From Salinibaculum rarum (lineage in GTDB: Archaea > Halobacteriota > Halobacteria > Halobacteriales > Haloarculaceae), in assembly GCF_030505615.1 (NCBI RefSeq), contig NZ_CP129992.1, forward strand, positions 62,001-126,000: a stretch of 64,000 bases of DNA. The letters run 5' to 3'. Below the pieces are notes generated by a model. That model saw only the letters and a program-made list of their open reading frames with translations. It had not been told where the DNA came from and did no database searches. Shown in pieces: positions 16,549-25,625 of the stretch. Within the stretch, counting starts at the first letter, position 1, and every line of letters begins with the position of its first letter. Made by a program: the position numbers and the translations under genes.

Positions 16549-19464
16549 ATGACGGAGCTGTACGAGTCAGTCGTCGAAGAGAGCAACGACGGGATATTCG
16601 TTGCTCGAGACGGCGAAATTATCTACGCGAATCCGAAATTACAGCGGCTGACGGGCTATTCTCGTGCAGAACTCGTCGGGGAGTCCAAGACGAAACTCGT
16701 CGCGCCGGACGACAAGCAACAGGTCGAGGCCTACCACCGGGCACGGATGAGTGACGGCTCCGCACCGGACAAATACGAAGTCGAATTCGAAACCCAGAGC
16801 GGAGACCGGATTCCTGTCGAACTTTCCGTCAGCCGAATCGACCACGAGGGCTCTGCCGCGGCCGTGACGTTCTGTCGTGACATCGGCGAACGCTCCAAAC
16901 GCGAGCGGGAACTCGAGCGCACGCAACAGCGATTCAAAGCACTCTTCGAGAAAGCGCCCGACGCGATAGCCATCCACGACGCCGAGGGGGAGATTGTGGA
17001 TGCCAACGAGCAACTCTCCGATACGCTCGGGTACACGCACGAGGAACTGCTGTCGATGAACGTCACCGACTTCGAAGTCGCGGTCGACGCGACAGCAATC
17101 CGCGAGCAGTGGGCGACGATGGACATCGGGGAAACGCTCAAAATCGAAGGGGAACACGAACGCAAAGACGGGTCAACGTTTCCGGTAGAGGTCTGGGTGT
17201 CGAAAATCGAATTCGACGACGAGCCACACTTTCTCGGCCTCACTCGAGATATCACCGAACGCAGAGAGCGACAAAACGAACTCAAGGACCTCAAAGAGCG
17301 CCTCGAACTCGCAATCGAGGGCGCCCAGTTAGGAGTCTGGGACTGGGATATGACGACCGATGCGGTGGATTTCAACGAGCAGTGGGCCCAGATGCTCGGG
17401 TACTCACTCGACGAAATCGACCCCCACGTCGAGGAGTGGGAAAAGCGGGTCCATCCCGACGACCTCGAAGCGGTCGAGGACGCGCTGGACGACCACATCG
17501 CGGGCGAGACCGAATACTACGATACGGAACACCGGATGCGGACCGCCGACGGCGACTGGAAGTGGATTCGCGACATCGGGAAAGTCGTCGAGCGCGGCGC
17601 GGACGGTGCGCCAGTTCGGGCCGTCGGCATCCATCTCGACATCGACGAGCGCAAGACCTACCAGCGACAGTTAGAAGAAGAGCGGGACATGTTCACACAG
17701 GGGCCGGCAGTGGTCTTCAAGTGGCGGGAAGCGAGCGGGTGGCCGGTCGAACACGTCTCGGAGAACGTCAAAGACGTGCTGGGCTATGATGCCGAAGAAC
17801 TCACGTCCGGGGCAGTGTCCTTTTCCGAGATTATCCACGAGGCGGACCGCGAGCGGGTGACCCAGACGGTAATGGAACACAGCGAGGAAGGTGTCGAGCA
17901 GTTCAGTCACCAGCCCTATCGGGTCGTCACTGCCGACGGTGCCGTGCGGTGGGTTCTCGATTTCACCAGAAACGTCTGGGAAGACGGGGAGATTGTCCAT
18001 CGGCTGGGTTATCTCGTCGACATTACGGAGCGACGCCAAAACGAGCGGTACCTCCAGACCGCACAGGAAGTCGCCGACATCGGCTGGTGGCGAAAAGAGA
18101 TTCCCTCGGACCGCATTTACTGGTCTGACCGCGTCTACGACATGTGGGGCGCAGACGGCGAACGCGGGTATCTCGACCACGAGCAGTTCCTCGAGTTCAT
18201 CCATCCCGAGGATACAGACCGGGTCGACCAGGCGTGGCAGGCCGCCCTCGACGGGGAGCCCTACGACATCGAACACCGGATTATCACCGGCGACGGCGAC
18301 GTGCGGTGGATGCGTGAGGTCGCCGAATTCAGCTACGATACGGACGACAATCCGACCGGGGCCATCGGGATCGTCCAGGACATCACCGAGCGAAAAGAGT
18401 ACGAGGAAGCCCTCGAAGCGGCCCGCGAAGAGCTCCGCCAGATTATCGACCTCGTGCCGGACCTGGTCTTCGTGAAAAATCGCGAGGGCGAGTACCTGCT
18501 GGCCAACGAGGCGACAGCCGAGGCCTACGGCCTGACACCCGAAGAAGTCGAGGGAAAGCGTGAGGCAGAAATCATCCCGACGGTCGAAGATTCCGAGGAG
18601 TTTCGCAAGGACGACCTGGACGTAATCGAGTCGGGCGAGCCAAAGAAAATCCCGGAGGAAGAACTGACGACCGCCGATGGCGAGACGCGCATTCTCGAGA
18701 CGACGAAAATACCGTACGAGACCTCGGCGGGCGGCGAAACCGCGGTGCTGGGCTACGCCCGCGACGTGACCGAACTCAAAGAATACGAACAGCGACTCGA
18801 AACCCAGCGGGACAACCTCGATATACTCAATCAGGTCGTCCGCCACGACATCCGCAACGACCTCCAGCTCGTGTTGACCTACGGGGAGACACTGGAGGCG
18901 TACGTCGAAGAAGACGGTCAGGAGTACGTCCAGCGAGTTCTAGAGGCGGCTCACAACGCAGTCGAGATAACGACGACTGCGCGGGACGTGACCGAAGTGA
19001 TGCTCCAGTCCGACGTCGACCGGCAGCCCGTCCAGTTGCGGGCCGCGCTCGAACGAGAGGTAACGAGCGTCCAGTCGAGTCAGGAACGCGCGCTGGTCAA
19101 AGTAGACGGGTCGATTCCAGCCGTCGAGGTGTACGCTGACGACATGCTGGAGTCTGTGTTCCGGAATCTACTCAGCAACGCGGTCCAGCACAACGACAAG
19201 GAAGTACCGGAGGTGACCGTCTCGGCGACGGTCGCGGACGGGGAGGTTGTCGTTCGCGTCGCCGACAACGGCCCTGGCATCCCCGACGAGCGCAAGGCAG
19301 ATATTTTCGAGCAGGGCGAGATGGGCCTCGACAGCGAGGGAACCGGTCTCGGGCTGTATCTCGTCGACACGCTCGTCGGGCGCTACGGCGGCGAGATTCA
19401 CGTCGAAGACAACGAGCCCGACGGCTCCGTGTTCGTCGTGAGACTCCCGGTTGTCTCGGAGTGA
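16549..19464 (+). CDS. Six-PAS sensor histidine kinase
   Basis: A 971-residue soluble kinase. Six PAS/PAC units follow one another at about 1-115, 122-243, 250-370, 378-497, 501-620 and 625-750, most ending in a PAC-type DITERR/DIDERK motif. Then come the phospho-acceptor His766 in NQVVRHDIRNDLQ and an ATPase domain with N-box Asn873, G1 DNGPGIP (Asp906) and G2 EGTGLGLYLV. There is no transmembrane segment, so it senses something in the cytoplasm, perhaps redox, light or ligands. No response regulator is adjacent. This multi-PAS type is common in haloarchaea, where cognate regulators are usually unlinked. Confidence 0.93.
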   Translation: MTELYESVVEESNDGIFVARDGEIIYANPKLQRLTGYSRAELVGESKTKLVAPDDKQQVEAYHRARMSDGSAPDKYEVEFETQSGDRIPVELSVSRIDHEGSAAAVTFCRDIGERSKRERELERTQQRFKALFEKAPDAIAIHDAEGEIVDANEQLSDTLGYTHEELLSMNVTDFEVAVDATAIREQWATMDIGETLKIEGEHERKDGSTFPVEVWVSKIEFDDEPHFLGLTRDITERRERQNELKDLKERLELAIEGAQLGVWDWDMTTDAVDFNEQWAQMLGYSLDEIDPHVEEWEKRVHPDDLEAVEDALDDHIAGETEYYDTEHRMRTADGDWKWIRDIGKVVERGADGAPVRAVGIHLDIDERKTYQRQLEEERDMFTQGPAVVFKWREASGWPVEHVSENVKDVLGYDAEELTSGAVSFSEIIHEADRERVTQTVMEHSEEGVEQFSHQPYRVVTADGAVRWVLDFTRNVWEDGEIVHRLGYLVDITERRQNERYLQTAQEVADIGWWRKEIPSDRIYWSDRVYDMWGADGERGYLDHEQFLEFIHPEDTDRVDQAWQAALDGEPYDIEHRIITGDGDVRWMREVAEFSYDTDDNPTGAIGIVQDITERKEYEEALEAAREELRQIIDLVPDLVFVKNREGEYLLANEATAEAYGLTPEEVEGKREAEIIPTVEDSEEFRKDDLDVIESGEPKKIPEEELTTADGETRILETTKIPYETSAGGETAVLGYARDVTELKEYEQRLETQRDNLDILNQVVRHDIRNDLQLVLTYGETLEAYVEEDGQEYVQRVLEAAHNAVEITTTARDVTEVMLQSDVDRQPVQLRAALEREVTSVQSSQERALVKVDGSIPAVEVYADDMLESVFRNLLSNAVQHNDKEVPEVTVSATVADGEVVVRVADNGPGIPDERKADIFEQGEMGLDSEGTGLGLYLVDTLVGRYGGEIHVEDNEPDGSVFVVRLPVVSE

Positions 19465-19641
19465 CCGAGAACCAAACTCGAATGTGCACGGAAAGCCGGT
19501 TCAACCCTAAGTGACGTTTGGTAACATTGTTCAAATGTCAATAGTATATCGTTAAAGAGCTCTTAGGGTATTTTCAGTCTCAGAAAAGCCAGGAATGCGT
19601 TTCGACAATACTGGCTGGCTCGGGCTGGGCGGTAATGATAA

Positions 19642-19660
19642 CCCAGTTGTGTAAACTGGG
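19642..19660. promoter_or_regulatory. Inverted repeat upstream of the exported-protein gene
   Basis: CCCAGTT at 19642-19648 pairs with AACTGGG at 19654-19660 across a 5-nt spacer. It lies about 15 nt before a TATA-like TGTATATTT at 19676-19684, the position expected for an activator or repressor site of the gene starting at 19725. Confidence 0.4.
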
Positions 19661-19724
19661 GTGAACGATATGGACTGTATATTTCGCATGCGCAAAAATT
19701 TGGTTTTCGGGGAGAGAAGTTCAG

Positions 19725-20972
19725 ATGACCGACGAAACCGACAACATTGATTGGGGAATCGACAGGCGAACCATACTGAAGGGCGCAGCAGTGGGGGCTG
19801 GAATCACCGGAATGCCGGGACTGGCTACCGCAAAACCTGGCGGTGGCGGCCCGTGCTTCAAAGACTTCGAATGCGAGGACGGTACTTCCGTCAAAATCGA
19901 GTTTGTCATCGAAGAGGATGACGAGGGAAACATCGCCGACTGCTACTTCGAGGAGGAGACCGACACCGACCTGGTGACGGTTGATGACTGGGAGAGCAAG
20001 GACGGCGAGGAGTGCGACCCCACCTCAGTTACGCTATCTTACGCCGACGGCTTCACCGCATCGAAGCTGATGGCGTATGGTGGCAGGGACTGCGATACCG
20101 AGACGGTCGATGTCACGGAGGAAGAGTTGGACGCCTACGAGTCGGGGCTGGAGACGAAAAGCGGCAACCGGGCCGCTATCAGCAACCTTCAGTTTTGCAT
20201 CGTAGAAGACCAGATTTTCGGGAGCGGCGAGGTCGCATTCGGTTATGAAGACCTTCCCAAGACCGGTTCGGACTGGGACGTGAACGACCTCGTGGTCGAC
20301 ATGAACGCCTCGTTCGAGGCGTCGGGACGGACCGACGGGAACCCAAACGTCACCCAGCTCACGTTCGATATCATCCCGCAGGCTCTCGGTGCCGGGGACG
20401 ACCACGAGTGGAGGCTGGACTTCTCGGATTCGGAAATCTGCTCCGGGTCGTACACGCTGACCACCTATGACACCGTCGGCAATCAGGTGAGTGAAGAGAC
20501 TGGCACTGTCCCTGATGAGATTACCGTGTTCGAATCGACCCAGGCACTGTTTGACGAGTCCCTGTCGAACGCGGAGAGGCCGGGAGAGGTCGACGGGTGC
20601 GAGAAACCGAACAAGTGGGCGAGGCTCACTATCACCTTCGACAGTGGGTGCCCGCTTGACATCCCAGAGACGCCTGACGCTCTCAATGTCAACGCCTCAG
20701 GCCTGTTCTTCGGCCCCGTGCTATACAACAAGAACAAGGAACTGTTCGTCCGGAGAGACGACGAGCGTCTGGTGGCCGTGCCGGAGACTTGGGCGTGGCC
20801 GCTCGGTGCGGTCCAAATTTGGGATGCCTATGACAACGTTAGTGCGGAGAATGGCATGCCGTCCTACGACTCGAGCACATGGTACAGCGATGGACTCGAA
20901 GACGGTGCAGAGGACTTGGTGACCAACTGCAACTTCGAACCAGCAGACGACAAAAGCATAGAGAGCGTCTAA
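19725..20972 (+). CDS. Tat-exported LruC-domain-like protein
   Basis: A 415-residue protein with a twin-arginine signal (Arg14-Arg15 in DRRTILKG, hydrophobic run to about residue 36, then ATAKP), so it is exported folded. The mature part has paired Cys residues (GPCFKDFEC, GDECDPT-like, GCEKP, SGCPLDI) and a central segment EDLPKTGSDWDVNDLVVDMN resembling the Ca-binding-like stretch of LruC/DUF4842 domains, which occur in secreted surface proteins. Codon GC is visibly lower than in the neighbours, suggesting later acquisition. Binding partner and role are unknown. Confidence 0.75.
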   Translation: MTDETDNIDWGIDRRTILKGAAVGAGITGMPGLATAKPGGGGPCFKDFECEDGTSVKIEFVIEEDDEGNIADCYFEEETDTDLVTVDDWESKDGEECDPTSVTLSYADGFTASKLMAYGGRDCDTETVDVTEEELDAYESGLETKSGNRAAISNLQFCIVEDQIFGSGEVAFGYEDLPKTGSDWDVNDLVVDMNASFEASGRTDGNPNVTQLTFDIIPQALGAGDDHEWRLDFSDSEICSGSYTLTTYDTVGNQVSEETGTVPDEITVFESTQALFDESLSNAERPGEVDGCEKPNKWARLTITFDSGCPLDIPETPDALNVNASGLFFGPVLYNKNKELFVRRDDERLVAVPETWAWPLGAVQIWDAYDNVSAENGMPSYDSSTWYSDGLEDGAEDLVTNCNFEPADDKSIESV

Positions 20973-21439
20973 ACGGAACTGCCCGACAACCGCTAGGTTT
21001 GGCCTGGTGCAGTGGGGTGGTTCCCACCCTCAAATCCTCTCACGAGAACCTTCCAGGCCAGCTACTCGACGGTAAACATCATTACCGCTACGAAGGGGGT
21101 AGCCACGAGGGGGTCAAGTGTCGGGCCCAGGTTACCGAATATCGCTGCGAGTTTTCGAGTAGCAGATTGGCCTCGGCACTCATAGGGTTCGTCATCGCGA
21201 ATGCGGGTTCACACCCCGCAGACTCGGAACACGAGTTTTCGTCATCGGCCACGCGGCGGTACGCACCACAGTACAAAAAGCCCGGCCAGTGTACACGACA
21301 GGTGTACTGTAAGTCACAAAAGGTTATGTGATAGAGTGTGCAATGCCAGGCAAGCAATGATAGACAGGCAGGCAACCGACCATCATCGTCAGGGGACAGC
21401 AGGCAGGTATCGACAGGGGAACACGGTGGCGCAGTGTCC
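20973..21439. other. 467-bp structured gene-free region
   Basis: No credible gene. It contains a 59-nt element closed by the stem GGCCTGG/CCAGGCC (21001-21007 with 21053-21059) with an inner GGGTGG/CCACCC hairpin; a tRNA T-arm-like hairpin GCGGG-TTCACAC-CCCGC (21203-21219); and a bulged hairpin around 21288-21313 (CAG..TACAC with GTGTACTG). CAGGCA is repeated several times from 21350 to 21410. Composition is lower in GC than the genes, like the exported-protein gene before it. Confidence 0.5.
21001..21059 (+). terminator. Hairpin element after the exported-protein gene
   Basis: A 7-bp outer stem (GGCCTGG with CCAGGCC) encloses a second hairpin, GGGTGG-TTC-CCACCC. It starts 28 bp after the stop codon at 20972, so a 3'-end processing or stabilising role is plausible. 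No T-run follows. Confidence 0.35.
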
Positions 21440-22948
21440 ATGAACGGACCGAAACTCGCCGGACTCGTCGTTATCGGGCTCTTGCTGTTCGGTGTCGTCG
21501 GCGCCGCAAACGCCGTGACCACGGCCGAACGGACGGTCATGGACGCGGAGTACGTCGACAGCCGAATCGAGGCAGAGGACGGCTACGAATCGATTCGGGA
21601 CGCGACCGTCGATGCAGTCGTCGACCGCGTCGAGAGCGGCACCACCGGTGAGAGCCAACAACTCCTCCAGGCGGGGAACGGGACAGATAGCAGGGAACTC
21701 GTCTCCGATGCGGTGACCGAGGAGTACATCCAGGAGCAGGCAAGCGAGAACATCCGGGCGCTGTACGCGTACCTGCACGGCGAGGAGGACTCGCTGACAC
21801 TGGAAATCGACGTGAAGCCGCTGAAAGACAATCTCGCGGACTCGTTTGCGGCACAGATCGAGCAGAAAGACACGAGTACGCTCATCGATGAGCTTGGCCC
21901 CGACAGTTCCGAAACGTCGGTCCCGATCGACGGCCAGCTCGTCGAGCAGATGCGGTCGGGTCCCACGGGCTACCAACAGGCCCGGCTCGACTTCCGGGTC
22001 GACCTGGGCTATCAGGTGACGACCACCGACCAGAAGTTGATACTCATCGGCGAGGACCCACGACTGTACTCCGAAAGCAGGAAAGAGGAGATCGTCCAAG
22101 AAAACGAACAGGACATCCGGGACGCAATCAGACAGGAGCTACAGGACGAGTCGAGTCGCCTCTCTTCGGAGGTCGATCAGGAACTCGACCAGCGGCGAGG
22201 CGACGCGAAAGACCGCATCTGTACGGCGACGGTCAGCGAACTCGAACCCGATGCCGGACAGGGTATCTGTTCGCCCGGCTACGAGGACGGCAGTGACACG
22301 ACGCATCTGGACAACGTGAGCTACGCGGCAGTCCAGTTGCAGTACGTCGTCGTCGACGGACTGACCCGCGATGGGACCCAGTACGATTATGCCCAGTTCG
22401 ACGAGGACCTCACCCAGGCAGAGAGCCACCTCTCGGAGGAGACGGCCGACCTGGCCAGGGACCGCATCGGACAGGAAGTGCCGGACACGGTGGACGTCTC
22501 CGAGGAGTTCGGTGCCGAGACGACGAGCCAACTCGAGGACGCACGGCGTACTGTCGGGCTCATCGATACGATGTACCTCGTGTTGCCCATCGTGGCGCTC
22601 GTTCTCGTGGCACTTGCCTTCCTCGTGACGCGCTCGCTGGAGACGACGGCGACCGTGACCGGCATCGCCCTCGCCGTTGCAGGCGGACTCCAGTTTGCAC
22701 TCGCGACGATACTCAGCGGAATCGTGGTCTCGCAGGTCGAGTCGGCGCTCCAGAGCGGTAATACGGCCGAATTTGCCGATATCGTCGTGGGACTCGTCGA
22801 AGACGTCCTCGGCGTGCTCGCGACGCAGTCGGGTCTGTTGCTGATCGTCGGCATCGTGCTGTTCGTGCTGGCGCAACTGAGCAAGAGCGGACGGCTGGAC
22901 CCACTGAAAGAGAAGGTCAGTGGCGGTCGGCAGGGCGAACAGCAGTAA
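21440..22948 (+). CDS. Large membrane protein with long extracytoplasmic domain, unknown function
   Basis: A 502-residue protein. One N-terminal membrane segment (LAGLVVIGLLLFGVVGAANA, about 5-24) is followed by roughly 350 acidic, helix-rich residues that probably lie outside the cell, with a single nearby Cys pair (RICTATVS and GICSPG). Then come three or four C-terminal membrane segments (about 375-485) and a short charged tail. The layout suggests a surface-anchored or channel-like protein. I do not recognise the family. ATG at 21440 places the hydrophobic segment at the N-terminus; longer upstream reading has no coding character. Confidence 0.75.
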   Translation: MNGPKLAGLVVIGLLLFGVVGAANAVTTAERTVMDAEYVDSRIEAEDGYESIRDATVDAVVDRVESGTTGESQQLLQAGNGTDSRELVSDAVTEEYIQEQASENIRALYAYLHGEEDSLTLEIDVKPLKDNLADSFAAQIEQKDTSTLIDELGPDSSETSVPIDGQLVEQMRSGPTGYQQARLDFRVDLGYQVTTTDQKLILIGEDPRLYSESRKEEIVQENEQDIRDAIRQELQDESSRLSSEVDQELDQRRGDAKDRICTATVSELEPDAGQGICSPGYEDGSDTTHLDNVSYAAVQLQYVVVDGLTRDGTQYDYAQFDEDLTQAESHLSEETADLARDRIGQEVPDTVDVSEEFGAETTSQLEDARRTVGLIDTMYLVLPIVALVLVALAFLVTRSLETTATVTGIALAVAGGLQFALATILSGIVVSQVESALQSGNTAEFADIVVGLVEDVLGVLATQSGLLLIVGIVLFVLAQLSKSGRLDPLKEKVSGGRQGEQQ

Positions 22949-22962
22949 CCGCGGCGTGTTTT

Positions 22963-23982
22963 TTATTCGTGTTCGATTCGCTCGCGAGCGGCAGCGACGA
23001 CCAGCGGGAGCGTAATCGTCGCATCGGCGTAGACGGAGGCGTTCCGGGCGGCCCGTTCGAGTTTCCCCCACGAGCGCGCCTCGTCGAGCGTCGCGCCGGA
23101 GAGGCCGCCGGTCTGTGGCGGGTCCATCGTCAACTGGACACCGTAGTCGTAGGCGTCGGGTGCGACCAGCATCGTCTGGAGGACGTAGTTTTTCGGGACG
23201 CCGCCACCGACGACCAGCGCACCAGCGTCCTCGGCCTCGAAGGCCTGGTCGGTTAACTCGTCCATATCTGCGAGCGCGTCAAGCGAGAAGTCACTCGTCT
23301 GGGAGTACATCCACGACTGCAATCCGAGTACCGAGTCCTGGACTGCCGGACAGTAGATGGGTACGTCCTCCTCGTATGCGGTCGCAGCGATGCCCGGCGA
23401 CTCGTCGACGTTCTCCCGGTCGTTGACCGCGGCGTTTGCCCGGCCGAGTTCTTTGGTGAGTCGCTGAATACTGACGATGCCCTCGTCGGCGAGCGTCGGG
23501 AACACCTCGTCTCTGAGATGGGACTCGAAGGCGGCGAAGTGTTCCTGTGGGAGATAGACGTTGTAGATTCGGTCGACGCCCTCTTCGCGGAGCTGTTCGT
23601 CGTGGTCGCGTTCGGATTTCTCGGGGTCGTCGTGTGGCCCGGTCCGGCCGTGGTGGTGTTTCCCGCCGATTGCCTCGATGGTGTCGTGAGTGAGATTCGC
23701 GCCGGTCGTGACGAGCGCGTCGACGTAGCCGTCGCGAATCAGGTCGGCAACGATGGTACGCATCCCAGCCGGGACCATCGCGCCGGCAAGTCCCATGAAG
23801 ACGGTCGTGTCGTCGTCGCCGAACATCTCGGCGGTGATGTCGACGGCCTCGTGGATAGTGCGGCCGCCGATACCGCTGTGTGCGTACCCGTCGGCGAGGT
23901 CGCCGACGCTCATGTCCGCGCGTGCCTCCGCGTGAGCGACGGGGTCGTGGTGGAACTCCTCTCGCTCTGGTTCGTCAGTCAT
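22963..23982 (-). CDS. dys: Deoxyhypusine synthase
   Basis: The 339-residue enzyme has the family's NAD-binding VTTGANLTHD segment (92-100) and active-site Lys264 in GGGVPKNYVLQ, together with GVQLTMDPPQTGGLSGATLDEARSWGK. Deoxyhypusine synthase attaches an aminobutyl (or, as proposed for haloarchaea, an agmatine-derived guanidinobutyl) group to one Lys of eIF5A. The target eIF5A and an agmatinase-like gene lie about 6 kb away at 29465-30633. An extra His/Asp-rich loop near 107-130 (GGKHHHGRTGPHDD) is longer than in eukaryotes. Confidence 0.95.
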   Translation of the reverse strand: MTDEPEREEFHHDPVAHAEARADMSVGDLADGYAHSGIGGRTIHEAVDITAEMFGDDDTTVFMGLAGAMVPAGMRTIVADLIRDGYVDALVTTGANLTHDTIEAIGGKHHHGRTGPHDDPEKSERDHDEQLREEGVDRIYNVYLPQEHFAAFESHLRDEVFPTLADEGIVSIQRLTKELGRANAAVNDRENVDESPGIAATAYEEDVPIYCPAVQDSVLGLQSWMYSQTSDFSLDALADMDELTDQAFEAEDAGALVVGGGVPKNYVLQTMLVAPDAYDYGVQLTMDPPQTGGLSGATLDEARSWGKLERAARNASVYADATITLPLVVAAARERIEHE

Positions 23983-24065
23983 TGTTCCTGTGTGGTCGGC
24001 CAGCGGGCTAAAACACGGCGGTCTCGGGGCAAGAAGTTTTGCCGGCCGGCCGCGACGATACTGGA

Positions 24066-25625
24066 ATGACAGTCAGTCCTCCGCCCGGATACGACGGCCC
24101 CTCGCTTGCCGACCTGGCCGCCGACGTCTCGACCGACAGCGACGAGACGCTCTCCGTGTCAGCGCCGTTTACGGGCGAGACGGTCGGCAACGTCCCAGCG
24201 TGTACGCCCGCCGACGTGCGAGGGGCGGCCGAGCGCGCACGCGAGACACAGCAGTCGTGGTCGGACCGGCCAGTCGGCGAGCGGGCGGCCACAATCGAAC
24301 GGTTCGCCTCGCTCGTCGAAGATTCTCGGGGCGACCTTCTGGACCTCATCCAAATAGAGAGCGGGAAGGCCCGTCTCGACGCCCACGAGGAAGTCCTCGA
24401 CGTGGTCGCGACGACAAGCTACTACGCCGACCGTGCGGCCGAGTATCTTACCCCCGAGCGGAAAGCGGGCGTGGTGCCACTGTTGACCAGCGTGCACAAG
24501 CACCGCGACCCCTACGGCGTCGTGGGGTTCATCACGCCGTGGAACTACCCGCTGACCCTGGCCGTCTCGGATGCCCTGCCAGCACTGCTTGCGGGCAACG
24601 CCGTCCTCGTCAAACCGGCAGAGGAGACACCCCACACCGCACTCTTCGTCGCCCGACTCCTCCGGGAAGCCGGCGTCCCCGAGGACTGCTTTCGGGTCCT
24701 GCCCGGCGAGGGTAAGCGACTGGGTGAACCGCTCGTCGAGTCGGTCGACGCCGTCAGTTTCACCGGCAGCACCGCCGTCGGGCGGGAAGTCGCTGCTCAG
24801 GCCGGGCGCGAACTCGTCCCGGCGACGCTGGAACTCGGCGGCAACGGGCCGATAGTCGTCCGCGAGGACGCCCCACTCGGACGCACGGTCACTGGCGCGG
24901 TCCGTGGCGGATTCGCCAGTGCCGGCCAGCTCTGTATCGCCACCGAGCGCATCTACGTCCACGAATCGCGATACGACGTGTTCTGTGACCGACTGGTCGA
25001 GCGCGTGCGCAACCTCGACCTCGGAGCAAACTTCGAGTACAGCACCGACGTCGGCTCGCTCATCTCCGAGACACAGCTCTCGAAGGTACAGTCACACGTC
25101 GACGAGGCCGTCGAGGCGGGGGCGACACTGCTGACTGGCGGTCGCCACCGCCCCGACGTGGGACCGCTCGCCTACGAGCCGACGGTGCTGACGGACGTTC
25201 CGGACGACACCGCCGTCGCCTGCGAGGAGACGTTCGGCCCGGTCGTGACCGTCACGCCGGTCGAAGACGACGAGGACGCACTCGCCCGCGCGAACGACGA
25301 CCCCTACGGACTGCACGGCTCTGTCTGGACGGGCGACCCTGCGACCGGCAAGAGCGTCGCCCGAGAACTCGACTGTGGCACGGTCTGTGTCAACGACGCG
25401 TACATCTCGATGTGGGCCTCGACGGGCGCGCCGATGGGCGGGCGCAACGACTCCGGTATCGGTCGCCGGCACGGTGACGAGGGCTTCCAGAAGTACACCG
25501 AAACCCAGAGCGTCGCCGTCCAGCGGGGCCACCCCATCGCACCACCGGCCGGCGTCCCGAACCGAGTCGTCGCCGCTACCCTCTCGGCGTACCTCCGGCT
25601 CACGCGAGCGGTGGGACTGCGATGA
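24066..25625 (+). CDS. Aldehyde dehydrogenase family protein
   Basis: A 519-residue ALDH. The cofactor motif FITPWNYPL, the FTGSTAVGRE turn, the general-base Glu in LELGGNGP, the nucleophile Cys in SAGQLCIATER and CEETFGPV are all in order. The most similar well-known group is succinate-semialdehyde dehydrogenase, but the second motif position (Asn for Lys in LELGGKxP) differs, so the substrate is open. A C-terminal extension of about 35 residues (IAPPAGVPNRVVAATLSAYLR) looks like an amphipathic, possibly membrane-associated helix. The stop overlaps the next start as ATGA, so the pair is an operon. Confidence 0.9.
   Translation: MTVSPPPGYDGPSLADLAADVSTDSDETLSVSAPFTGETVGNVPACTPADVRGAAERARETQQSWSDRPVGERAATIERFASLVEDSRGDLLDLIQIESGKARLDAHEEVLDVVATTSYYADRAAEYLTPERKAGVVPLLTSVHKHRDPYGVVGFITPWNYPLTLAVSDALPALLAGNAVLVKPAEETPHTALFVARLLREAGVPEDCFRVLPGEGKRLGEPLVESVDAVSFTGSTAVGREVAAQAGRELVPATLELGGNGPIVVREDAPLGRTVTGAVRGGFASAGQLCIATERIYVHESRYDVFCDRLVERVRNLDLGANFEYSTDVGSLISETQLSKVQSHVDEAVEAGATLLTGGRHRPDVGPLAYEPTVLTDVPDDTAVACEETFGPVVTVTPVEDDEDALARANDDPYGLHGSVWTGDPATGKSVARELDCGTVCVNDAYISMWASTGAPMGGRNDSGIGRRHGDEGFQKYTETQSVAVQRGHPIAPPAGVPNRVVAATLSAYLRLTRAVGLR

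Noticed and set aside
21203..21219. Hairpin GCGGG-TTCACAC-CCCGC resembling a tRNA T-arm
   Set aside because: Position 58 of the loop is not A, and no acceptor, D or anticodon arm can be built around it. It is not a tRNA gene; kept only as a hint of an integration site.
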